Positions 1 through 6,132 of a stretch of 9,066 nt of DNA are shown here, one piece after another (position 1 is the first letter of the stretch; each line of letters starts with the position of its first letter). Source of the DNA: Candidatus Parcubacteria bacterium (GTDB taxonomy: Bacteria > Patescibacteriota > Patescibacteriia > Patescibacteriales > UBA12075); contig JAGLLI010000010.1 in NCBI GenBank assembly GCA_023140595.1, positions 1 to 9,066 on the forward strand, read 5' to 3'. The notes under the pieces were generated by a model. The model was not told the origin of the DNA. It did not search any database and saw only the letters and a program-made list of their open reading frames with translations. Made by a program: the position numbers and the translations under genes.

Positions 1-892
1 CCGCCCTGAATAGCTTGGTAAAAATCTGCGGCTGCTGCTCCCTTGGTATTCCGCAGCCATTATCTGAAATTTTTATATAAATATTGGTTTTGGTTTTTTT
101 TATTTCAATCCTTATTATCCCTTTTTTCGACGCGTATTTTACGGAATTGGAAATTAAATTTTCAAAAACAGTTTTTGTTAAGCGCGGATCCAAATTTATC
201 ATTGGCAATTCATCATAAATCTTTTCCAGTTTAATATTCTTTTCATCAATTTCAGGTAAAAATTTTTGTATTGCCATATCAACCTTTTTAATAATATCAG
301 TCGGTTCCGGCTCAATGGAAAATGTGCCAACATCAATACGCGATACATCCAGCAAGGCATTTACCAATTCAATCAATCTTTCATTGCTTACATAAACTTC
401 TTTTAAATATTTTTTCTGTTCTTCGCTGATATCGCCGGCATCTCCTGCGATTAAAAAATCCACATACCATTTAATTATTGACAAAGGCGTTCTTAATTGA
501 TGCGAAGCCAAGGCGACAAAATCCGTTTTCGCGCGGCTAAGCTCTTTGTGCTTGCTTACGTCTTGCGCTACGCCTGTTTGCAAACGAGATACTAATTCAT
601 TTAAAGCGTTTTTTAACTGCCCGATTTCATCTTTTTCCGTAATTGTAAATTTCTTGCTTAAATTACCGGCCGCCATCTCCTCTATATGATAAATAAGCTT
701 AACAATTTTTTTAGAAAAACGCCAGCTTATTAAATACGCTGTTATAAAAGAAAATAAATAAACAACCGCGCCCAAAACCAAAACTTGCTGCAAAGAATCT
801 TTAATCACAAAAATCGCGGTTAAAACAAAAATCGTGGCAAATCCCGCTAAAATAAATAATATTTTATCTGAAAGATTTATTTTTATTTTCAT
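1..892 (-). CDS. Sensor histidine kinase, partial (C-terminus beyond left edge)
   Basis: This is a membrane sensor kinase of a two-component system; 297 residues are visible and the frame is open at the window edge. The sequence shows two membrane helices (about 11-30 and 38-58) separated by only about eight residues, then a HAMP-like linker (about 58-108). The HisKA domain has the H-box SHQLRTPL with phosphoacceptor His131. The HATPase_c domain has an N-box (ENLISNSVKYA, Asn245 and Asn249), a G1 box (DNGCG, 277-281) and an F-box region (about 291-295). The G2 box and the end are cut off. By family knowledge it autophosphorylates on His131 and passes the phosphate to a response regulator, which is not in this window. 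With almost no extracytoplasmic loop and no PAS or GAF domain, it probably senses within or at the membrane (inference). The ATG at 892 was chosen because it sits about 20 nt below a good promoter and directly precedes the first membrane helix. Confidence 0.93.
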   Translation of the reverse strand, partial: MKIKINLSDKILFILAGFATIFVLTAIFVIKDSLQQVLVLGAVVYLFSFITAYLISWRFSKKIVKLIYHIEEMAAGNLSKKFTITEKDEIGQLKNALNELVSRLQTGVAQDVSKHKELSRAKTDFVALASHQLRTPLSIIKWYVDFLIAGDAGDISEEQKKYLKEVYVSNERLIELVNALLDVSRIDVGTFSIEPEPTDIIKKVDMAIQKFLPEIDEKNIKLEKIYDELPMINLDPRLTKTVFENLISNSVKYASKKGIIRIEIKKTKTNIYIKISDNGCGIPREQQPQIFTKLFRA

Positions 893-919
893 CTGAAAAA
901 TTTATTTTTTATATTTATA

Positions 920-948
920 ATTATACATTAAGTTTGATATTGAGTAAA
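920..948 (-). promoter_or_regulatory. Probable sigma-70-type promoter of the histidine kinase gene
   Basis: On the minus strand a TTTACT -35 (943-948) is separated by 17 nt from a perfect TATAAT -10 (920-925). Transcription would start near 913 and leave a leader of about 20 nt before the ATG at 892, with no clear Shine-Dalgarno sequence. The assignment rests on consensus match and position only. Confidence 0.6.
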
Positions 949-1046
949 CTAAACCATTTACAAAAACAAAAAAATATATTTATATTAAGAAACAATTAAA
1001 AATCTAACATCATAAAAAATGACAAATATTAAAAAGCGCTAAAAAA

Positions 1047-1175
1047 ATCATTGTGAACACCGGAGTTTTAAATGAAACTGAGGTTGAAATAATTGATGGG
1101 TTGCAATTTGGCGATGAGGTGGTGGTTGATGGTAATAAAAATATTGGGGATGGGGATACGGTTTTGGTTAGGTAA
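1047..1175 (+). pseudogene. Orphan C-terminal fragment of an RND/MacA-type periplasmic adaptor
   Basis: About 42 codons read IIVNTGVLNETEVEI, then IDGLQFGDEVVVDG, and end in IGDGDTVLVR and a TAA at 1173-1175. This pattern, V.TG...(x)n.VEI..GL..GD.VVV.G....DGD.V.V, is the typical C-terminal end of membrane fusion proteins (the MacA / HlyD / RND adaptor family) that partner ABC or RND exporters. The frame is closed upstream by a TGA at 1020-1022 and there is no plausible start, so the hairpin, lipoyl and barrel domains are missing. It is therefore a gene remnant, not a functional protein. It is the only clear plus-strand protein-coding trace in the window, and no partner exporter gene is present. 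The family call is from pattern recognition only. Confidence 0.68.
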
Positions 1176-1202
1176 AAAAAGGTTATTCCATAAATTAAAA
1201 AC

Positions 1203-1230
1203 TTGACAAATACTCTTTTTTTGCTATACT
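1203..1230 (+). promoter_or_regulatory. Strong sigma-70 promoter with extended -10
   Basis: A perfect TTGACA -35 (1203-1208), a 16-nt spacer, and a TATACT -10 (1225-1230) preceded by TGC, which makes an extended -10. It is the best consensus promoter in the window. Transcription would start near 1237. No full-length gene follows, only an intrinsic terminator about 50 nt downstream, so it most likely drives a small RNA. Confidence 0.72.
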
Positions 1231-1236
1231 TTAATT

Positions 1237-1310
1237 CAATGGATGATAAGCTTGATTTTTGCATTATGCTAAAATCAACAACAAGCTCCGAGCAATCGGG
1301 GTTTTTTGTT
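1237..1310 (+). ncRNA. Candidate small RNA of about 70 nt, family unknown
   Basis: The candidate is defined by the strong promoter at 1203-1230 and the intrinsic terminator at 1286-1307. The predicted transcript has two stem-loops. The first pairs TGATTTT (1253-1259) with AAAATCA (1271-1277), 7 perfect base pairs; after a T-T mismatch the stem continues GCA/TGC around a TTA triloop. The second is the terminator hairpin. AGCTT (1249-1253) can also pair with AAGCT (1283-1287), which overlaps the foot of the terminator, so an alternative fold is conceivable. A 36-codon frame starts at ATG 1239, but it runs through the terminator stem and is more likely incidental. I recognise no known RNA family. 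Target and function are unknown. Confidence 0.5.
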
Positions 1311-1312
1311 TT
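1286..1312 (+). terminator. Intrinsic terminator with GCAA tetraloop
   Basis: The stem CTCCGA (1286-1291) pairs with TCGGGG (1296-1301), 6 bp with one G-U pair, closed by a GCAA (GNRA-type) tetraloop. It is followed by six T (1302-1307), then GTTTT. An upstream A-rich stretch could extend the pairing into the T-tract. This has the form of a Rho-independent terminator on the plus strand and ends the candidate small RNA. Confidence 0.75.
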
Positions 1313-1358
1313 ATTGAACCAGTTGAAAGTATTAAACATGAAAATATAATTAGCAAAA

Positions 1359-1384
1359 GCGGAAAAGAATATTTTCTTTTCCGC
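1359..1384 (-). terminator. Perfect 11-bp inverted repeat, probable terminator for the DUF262 gene
   Basis: GCGGAAAAGAA (1359-1369) and TTCTTTTCCGC (1374-1384) are exact reverse complements around a TATT loop. Read on the minus strand the hairpin is followed by TTTTGC, a short U-tract, and lies about 118 nt beyond the DUF262 stop at 1502. On the plus strand no T-tract follows. It could instead be a binding site or a small repeat unit. Confidence 0.45.
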
Positions 1385-1402
1385 CATTAACTGACAAACA
1401 AT

Positions 1403-1492
1403 TTACAAATTGTCACAAACGCCATTACCATCGGCATCAATAAATTTTCCGCCATGATTCTGTCCGCGATTTTCATTATTTATTTTGTAAAA
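1403..1492 (-). pseudogene. Orphan EF-hand-like C-terminal protein fragment
   Basis: Between in-frame stops at 1493-1495 and 1403-1405 the minus strand reads 29 codons. The last 16 or so are the recognisable part: GGKFIDADGNGVCDNL followed by TAA. The D-x-D-G-(N/D)-G-x-C-D-N signature is a calcium-loop-like C-terminal motif found at the ends of various small secreted or metal-related bacterial proteins. There is no start codon and the body of the gene is missing. It is in the same reading frame as the DUF262 gene but separated by two stops, so it could be a former tail of something replaced by that gene. Which protein it came from is unknown. Confidence 0.5.
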
Positions 1493-1501
1493 TTAATAAA
1501 T

Positions 1502-3238
1502 TTAAAAATCCAAACGCCAAACAGAACAAGCGATTTTAGCTAATTTTTTTTGTCTATTTTGCAAAACATCCGGTGTCCATTCTTCGTTTTTTATTTCATT
1601 GGAAATTTTATACTCGCTATTTAAATAAATTTTCTTTTTATGCTTAAATAAATCATTATCCGCTTTTTTATTATCAAAATCTTTCAATAAAGCATAATTA
1701 CCCAAACGATAAATATATTTTTCCTGATCTTCTTGGTTAAAATATTCCTCCCATTCAAGCGATGGATTTTCCGGTAAAATATGTTCAATTGTTGATGAAT
1801 TTTCCTCATAATTTAAATCGGTGCCGGAAAGCTTATTTTCAATACCAAGTAAAATATAACGAACTAATTTTTTATTCGCGCTTGTGCTTACTGTTTTTGT
1901 GGAAAATGTATTTTTAAAATTTTCATCAGGAACATACAAAGCATTTTTTATATTTTTAAAAATATTTTTGGCTGTTCTGATTTTATTATTAAAAATTTTG
2001 ATCGCGGCTTTATTGTATTCAACCTCCATTACCTTTGGATTAAGTCCTCCTATTTTATTATATCTAAAAGAGACAATAGAACAAACACGCAATAATTTTC
2101 TAAATTCTTGCTGATTAAATTTTTCATAAGCTGAAAGTAGAACCGATTTTGATAATTTAACATTAAAAAGCTTTAATTCGGAAATATATTTTCTTTCTAT
2201 TTTTTTATCATTCCAAAAATCATCATTTGGGTTTCCAAAAGCAACATATAACTCAGCTGATTTTTCCAAATCATCTAAAAGATTAAACATTTCTTCGCGA
2301 TTTTTAATAAGCCGTTTTGTTTTCTTAAAAAGCTCTCTTTTGCTTACAAGCTGATATTTTGAATTTAAGAAATAACGCAAAAAATCAGGAAACTCTTTAA
2401 GCTTTACAATATCAATAATACTCTTCCACTGTTCCTTAACTCTATCTAGATCCACATCGCTGCTTGCGACAAATGAAAATAAAAAATTTTTTAATAAATC
2501 GGTTGTTGTTAATTCAACTCCGCGTGAATTTAATGTTTCAAAAACAGTATAAGCGTCAATCTCGTTTTTAACAACAATCTGTATAAACATTAAATTCTCA
2601 GAAACATATTTTGTTAAAAAATTTGTAACTTCTTTCCCGTTTTTATTTTTAAAATTTTTTTCAAGTTTTTTTTCAAAATACTTAAAACAATCCCATAACA
2701 ACTTTTGGGAATCACTTAATTTTCTATAAACATTTGGCTCCCTAGACTGCAAAAGATAATGCTGATAAAATTTGTCATTATTTTCATTTAAAAATAATTT
2801 ACTGGACTCTTTTAACGAAACAGCGTCTTTGTTTCCCAAAAAATCTCTATAAATCACTTCGATTCTTTCTTTATTTGTCTTAGAGTCAATTTTTTGATCT
2901 ACAAGATTTTGTAAATTTTTTATAACAGCCAAAACAAAAATACTCAATGTTGCCAATCTCTGCTGTCCATCTATTATCAAAAACTCTTTATCACCGTTAT
3001 CTTGCAAAACTATAGCTCCCATATAATGAGTACTTTTATTTTTCCATGCAAAATTCATATCATTCCATAAATCTTCCCAATTTTCCTCTTCCCAAGAATA
3101 ATCTCTTTGAAATAAAGGAACTTTATATATTTTACCATTTCCAATAAATTCATTAAAACTTAAAGTCTTTGTATCTAATAAATTATTCATAATTCTATAT
3201 TTTATCTTAATTAAATTTATATCATTGAATTTTGGCAT
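1502..3238 (-). CDS. DUF262-DUF1524 protein, GmrSD/SspE/BrxU-type putative restriction or antiphage nuclease
   Basis: This is a 578-residue single-chain protein. The N-terminal DUF262 domain shows the FQRDYSW motif (43-49), the DGQQR motif (90-94; a ParB/Srx-like NTPase motif in this family) and the second conserved block FETLNSRG (233-240). The C-terminal DUF1524 domain is an HNH-like nuclease with EHILP (His486), LGN (Asn514), a further Asn523, and the family's spaced N / F-K / Y-S / W pattern to the end. In known relatives (GmrSD, SspE, BrxU) an NTP-dependent DUF262 module senses modified DNA and the DUF1524 module cuts it; this protein's target is unknown. Hand-counted 60-base samples give roughly 15-37% GC against 35-48% in radA, which suggests transfer. 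No methyltransferase or modification gene is adjacent. The start is unsettled: Met17 (ATG at 3190) fits the family's usual N-terminus better than the ATG at 3238. Cytoplasmic. Confidence 0.9.
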   Translation of the reverse strand: MPKFNDINLIKIKYRIMNNLLDTKTLSFNEFIGNGKIYKVPLFQRDYSWEEENWEDLWNDMNFAWKNKSTHYMGAIVLQDNGDKEFLIIDGQQRLATLSIFVLAVIKNLQNLVDQKIDSKTNKERIEVIYRDFLGNKDAVSLKESSKLFLNENNDKFYQHYLLQSREPNVYRKLSDSQKLLWDCFKYFEKKLEKNFKNKNGKEVTNFLTKYVSENLMFIQIVVKNEIDAYTVFETLNSRGVELTTTDLLKNFLFSFVASSDVDLDRVKEQWKSIIDIVKLKEFPDFLRYFLNSKYQLVSKRELFKKTKRLIKNREEMFNLLDDLEKSAELYVAFGNPNDDFWNDKKIERKYISELKLFNVKLSKSVLLSAYEKFNQQEFRKLLRVCSIVSFRYNKIGGLNPKVMEVEYNKAAIKIFNNKIRTAKNIFKNIKNALYVPDENFKNTFSTKTVSTSANKKLVRYILLGIENKLSGTDLNYEENSSTIEHILPENPSLEWEEYFNQEDQEKYIYRLGNYALLKDFDNKKADNDLFKHKKKIYLNSEYKISNEIKNEEWTPDVLQNRQKKLAKIACSVWRLDF

Positions 3239-3257
3239 AATTCAATAGTTATTGTCA

Positions 3258-3285
3258 ATACTAGCACATTTCTGAATATTTACAA
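3258..3285 (-). promoter_or_regulatory. Possible promoter of the DUF262 gene
   Basis: On the minus strand TTGTAA (3280-3285) is followed after 16 nt by TAGTAT (3258-3263) preceded by TGC, an extended -10. It overlaps the radA stop codon, and transcription would start near 3251. I see no terminator hairpin between radA and this gene, so read-through from radA is also possible. The match is moderate. Confidence 0.35.
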
Positions 3286-4659
3286 AAAATTCCTAACAAT
3301 CTCATCCAACTTCTTCTGCTTAATTATCTGCAAATTTTTACAACTAATCGCCGTATCCGGAATAAGCGCGGTTTTAAAGCCGAGCTTTTCCGCTTCTCTT
3401 AAACGCTCTTTTAATTTTCCAACTTTCCTGATCTCGCCGCCTAAACCGACTTCGCCGATTACAACCGTTTTTCTGTCAACAACCTGATTTAAAAGCGAGG
3501 ATGAAATTGCCAGACAAACAGCCAAATCCAAACTCGGGTCGCTTACTTTTAATCCTCCTGCTATATTTATGATTACATCCTGATTGGTTAAATTTATGTT
3601 AGCGCGCTTTGTTAGCACAGAAGTTAAAACTTGCAAACGATTTAAATCAAACCCTGACGACTTGCGCTGCGGGTAGCCAAAAACCGTTTTCGTAACCAAG
3701 GCTTGCACTTCCACTAAAAACGGCCGCGTGCCTTCCATAATCACGCCGACAACCGATCCTGATATTGCTTGAATTTTATCATCCAAAAAAACAGCGGAAG
3801 GATTGCTAACTTCTTTAAAGCCTTGTCCTGTCATTTCAAAAACGCCTAATTCATCAATTGAGCCAAAACGATTTTTTGACGCTCTAAGCATGCGGTAATC
3901 GTGTCCTGTCTGGCTTTCCAAATATAAAACAGCGTCAACAATATGCTCTAAAGATTTTGGTCCGGCAGCCGAGCCGTCTTTGGTTATGTGTCCGGTCAAA
4001 ATCACTGCAATATTATTTTCTTTAGCTAATTCTAAAAATTTTATCGTGCAAGCCCTTATTTGATTAATACCGCCCGCCTCTGACAGCACTTCTGACGAAT
4101 ACATAGTTTGGATTGAATCCACTACTACTAAAACAAGCTTGCCCGCCATAGCTTTAACGTCGGCGGGCTTGTTATCAAGGATAGCCGGAATTATTTTTTC
4201 AACATCGGTTTCACTGATAAATTGCACGCCTTTAATATCACATCGCAATCTTTCCAATCTATCCTTTACTTGAACAGGCGATTCTTCTCCGCTGATATAA
4301 ATTATATTGCCATATTTCTTTTTATTAATCGCGTCTGTCATTTGCGCCAATAGTGTTGATTTTCCTATTCCGGGTTCGCCTGCTAAAAGCAACAAAGATC
4401 CCGGCACAACTCCCCCGCCCACCACTCTGTCTAATTCATTTATTCCCGTAGCCATTCTCGTCAAATTCTGCGATTTTATTTCTTCCAAATTCACTATCTT
4501 AGCGGAAACAGATATATTCTTTTTCTTTTCTTGCGATTCTCCTACAAACTGTTCGCTTAAAGTCCCCCAAGAACCGCACTCCAAACAGCGCCCAATCCAT
4601 TTTGAAGACTGCGCGCCGCATTTTGAACATTCGTAAATTGTTTTTTGCGATTTTGGCAT
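3280..4659 (-). CDS. radA: DNA repair/recombination helicase RadA (Sms)
   Basis: RadA is a RecA-like hexameric ATPase that drives branch migration in recombination; in naturally transformable bacteria it also promotes uptake-associated recombination. The 459 residues match the usual family length. Visible parts are a four-cysteine zinc finger (Cys11, Cys14, Cys25, Cys28), Walker A GEPGIGKST (94-102), Walker B VVVD ending at Asp181, the RadA signature KNRFG (262-266), and the C-terminal Lon-protease-like domain (about 368-459, with GGLKVSDPSLDLA). Between the helix after ETDVEKI and the Walker B strand there are about 10 residues more than in E. coli RadA as I recall it (KPADVKAMAG), encoded by a palindrome (see the repeat at 4141). 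The ATG at 4659 abuts the TAA of the dsbA-like gene with no gap, so translation is probably coupled. It is the last gene of the secretion-like operon. Confidence 0.97.
   Translation of the reverse strand: MPKSQKTIYECSKCGAQSSKWIGRCLECGSWGTLSEQFVGESQEKKKNISVSAKIVNLEEIKSQNLTRMATGINELDRVVGGGVVPGSLLLLAGEPGIGKSTLLAQMTDAINKKKYGNIIYISGEESPVQVKDRLERLRCDIKGVQFISETDVEKIIPAILDNKPADVKAMAGKLVLVVVDSIQTMYSSEVLSEAGGINQIRACTIKFLELAKENNIAVILTGHITKDGSAAGPKSLEHIVDAVLYLESQTGHDYRMLRASKNRFGSIDELGVFEMTGQGFKEVSNPSAVFLDDKIQAISGSVVGVIMEGTRPFLVEVQALVTKTVFGYPQRKSSGFDLNRLQVLTSVLTKRANINLTNQDVIINIAGGLKVSDPSLDLAVCLAISSSLLNQVVDRKTVVIGEVGLGGEIRKVGKLKERLREAEKLGFKTALIPDTAISCKNLQIIKQKKLDEIVRNFL
4141..4168. repeat. Palindromic element inserted in-frame within radA
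   Basis: The 7-bp GC-only arms GCCCGCC (4141-4147) and GGCGGGC (4162-4168) flank a 14-nt centre. They are embedded in codons for residues 164-173 of RadA, between AAG codons on either side. The stretch coincides with about 10 residues that E. coli RadA lacks (recalled alignment). From memory, similar GGCGG palindromes recur in Parcubacteria assemblies, which would make this a dispersed palindromic repeat tolerated inside a coding region; I could not verify that. No second copy is apparent in this window. Confidence 0.5.
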
Positions 4660-5409
4660 TTAATCTTCAATTAATTCTTTCTCAATCAACCCCTCCAACT
4701 CCCCCTCTTCAATTCCGCCCAAATATCCTTGATTATTAATATACACAAAAGGCACGCCGTTAATCAATAAGGCGTCGGCTTCAAAAATATTGTCATTAAT
4801 TAATTTTTTAACTGAGCCTTTGTTAATGCAGGCCTGCCATCTTTTAATATCCAAACCTGTTTTTAAAGCTATCTTTCTGAATGTAGTTTGACTTAAATTT
4901 TCAGGCTCAGAAAATAATCTTTCATTATATTCCCAAAACAAACCCTGCTCACCGGCGCAGCGCGCGGCAACAGCCGCCTTGTATGACACGGAGTCAAAAT
5001 CAGCCTCAGGATAATCTTTCCAAATTAATTTTATTTTATTTTCATGCTTTACAACACTTGCTTTTATCATTTTTAATTGCTCGGCGCAATATTCGCAATC
5101 ATAATCAGAATAAATAAAAACAGTAACCGGCGCGTCAATAAAACCCAAAACAGGATCCTCTGCGCGTAAAATCGGCTCCTTAATCATATCTTTCCGATTA
5201 GGAACCTTGGTAATAAATGGATCTGAAATATCGGCATCTATTTGCATTGCTTGCTTGGTATAATTTTTTTCATCTGCGGCAATCAAACGATTATAATAAT
5301 TATTTAAATAAAAAATTAAATAAATGCCAAACAAAAGCAAAAAAGCCAATAGCGATGCAATGACAAAAAAATACGCGTAAAATTTATTTTTATTTATTTT
5401 TTTTAGCAT
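4660..5409 (-). CDS. Membrane-anchored DsbA-like thiol-disulfide oxidoreductase (Thioredoxin_4 type)
   Basis: The 249 residues contain one N-terminal membrane helix (about 12-35) that also acts as signal anchor, a linker, and then a DsbA-type thioredoxin domain (about 84-245). The active site is Cys-Glu-Tyr-Cys (Cys105, Cys108) in SDYDCEYC, with the cis-proline loop NGVP (Pro220) in the expected place. The extra cysteines 151 and 194 lie in the helical insertion, as in many BdbD-like proteins. By family knowledge it introduces or shuffles disulfides in exported proteins outside the membrane. Its place between a secretion-like ATPase operon and radA suggests it matures envelope components of that machine (inference). 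A redox partner such as VKOR or DsbB is not in the window. The start at 5409 directly precedes the basic MLKKINKNK stretch before the helix. The upstream gap is 21 nt and the downstream gap is zero. Confidence 0.92.
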   Translation of the reverse strand: MLKKINKNKFYAYFFVIASLLAFLLLFGIYLIFYLNNYYNRLIAADEKNYTKQAMQIDADISDPFITKVPNRKDMIKEPILRAEDPVLGFIDAPVTVFIYSDYDCEYCAEQLKMIKASVVKHENKIKLIWKDYPEADFDSVSYKAAVAARCAGEQGLFWEYNERLFSEPENLSQTTFRKIALKTGLDIKRWQACINKGSVKKLINDNIFEADALLINGVPFVYINNQGYLGGIEEGELEGLIEKELIED

Positions 5410-5430
5410 AAAAAAATATATTCTTAAAAA

Positions 5431-6096
5431 TTACTCCCGCCAGAAAACGCTGTCAACTTTCCATGCTCCGTCTTCTATGACAAAATCAATTAAAATATCC
5501 TGAGTAAAAGTATTGGAATAGTTGTTCATTGTTCCTGTTGCTTCTCTTCTGCGCGTGGAAATCAATACGCTGGCAAAACCCAGGTCATCGTCAAAATCTT
5601 TTAACTCTGGTGCGACAGACTTGGTTGTTATGCCGTAATAAATAGATGTGTCATAATTTTTTTCTTTTTGCTCTTTTATATAACTATCCGACCATTTTTT
5701 CATTTTTGAACTCATAAAAATTTTCAAACTGCTAATATTGCCAAAATTGGATTGGTTGGAATAAGTTCCAAAACGTTCCGCAAAAGAACCGGCAATCCTG
5801 ATTAAATCCTTTTTGCTTACTTGCTTGTCTTCTGTTTCAGTATTATTTTCATCAAGATTGCCAATCGTAATTTCTCTCGGGTCTTTGCTTGCGCTGTCCT
5901 GACTGGAATTTATCCGGTCTTCGTTAATATTAAGCACTTTTGAAATTTCATTATCTTTGTTATTGCTTATTGCGGGGTCATCATTTGTTTTTCCTATTAA
6001 ATTTAAAAAATCGCCAGCGAAAAAAACATAAATAATACCGGCAAGCAATATTACACCGACTAAAATAATTATAAAGCCAAATATTTTTTTTTGCAT
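5431..6096 (-). CDS. Membrane-anchored protein, possible VirB8/NTF2-like type IV secretion component
   Basis: The 221 residues form a single N-terminal membrane helix (about 5-27), a low-complexity polar and acidic linker rich in Asn, Asp and Ser (about 35-95), and a folded C-terminal domain (about 98-221). That domain contains FAERFGTYSNQSNFGN, KKWSDSY, YYGITTKS and a closing WKVDSVFWRE. One anchor helix plus a small mixed alpha/beta domain ending in a W-K-V-(D/x)-x-x-x-W strand resembles VirB8/TcpC proteins, which use an NTF2-like fold to assemble type IV secretion inner-membrane complexes. I recognise no family motif with certainty, so this is a structural guess supported by the position 36 nt downstream of virB4. 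It would sit in the membrane with the C-terminal domain outside. It ends 21 nt before the dsbA-like gene. Confidence 0.72.
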   Translation of the reverse strand: MQKKIFGFIIILVGVILLAGIIYVFFAGDFLNLIGKTNDDPAISNNKDNEISKVLNINEDRINSSQDSASKDPREITIGNLDENNTETEDKQVSKKDLIRIAGSFAERFGTYSNQSNFGNISSLKIFMSSKMKKWSDSYIKEQKEKNYDTSIYYGITTKSVAPELKDFDDDLGFASVLISTRRREATGTMNNYSNTFTQDILIDFVIEDGAWKVDSVFWRE

Positions 6097-6132
6097 ATAT
6101 TTTTATAGTTAAATTTTAGCAACATATTAAAA

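Larger units (their letters stand above)
893..1501. other. Gene-free stretch of about 600 bp with relic gene tails and a small RNA locus
   Basis: No intact protein gene is supported here. Reading from left to right it holds the kinase promoter, an AT-rich spacer (about 950-1046) in which I see nothing, an orphan efflux-adaptor tail on the plus strand, and a strong plus-strand promoter with a nearby intrinsic terminator. These are followed by a perfect 11-bp inverted repeat and an orphan EF-hand-like protein tail on the minus strand. Each is described separately. A 125-codon open frame across 1010-1387 on the minus strand is only the antisense of the adaptor tail and the small RNA locus. Confidence 0.7.

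Noticed and set aside
43..234. Plus-strand 63-codon frame at the left end, and similar frames at 1884-2114, 4307-4636, 7241-7447 and 7461-7721
   Set aside because: All lie antisense inside well supported genes (kinase, DUF262 protein, RadA, VirB4) and show no protein family features.
1010..1387. A 125-codon minus-strand open frame in the intergenic stretch
   Set aside because: It is antisense to the adaptor tail and to the promoter-terminator unit, has low-complexity composition and no family resemblance; the opposite-strand features explain the sequence better.
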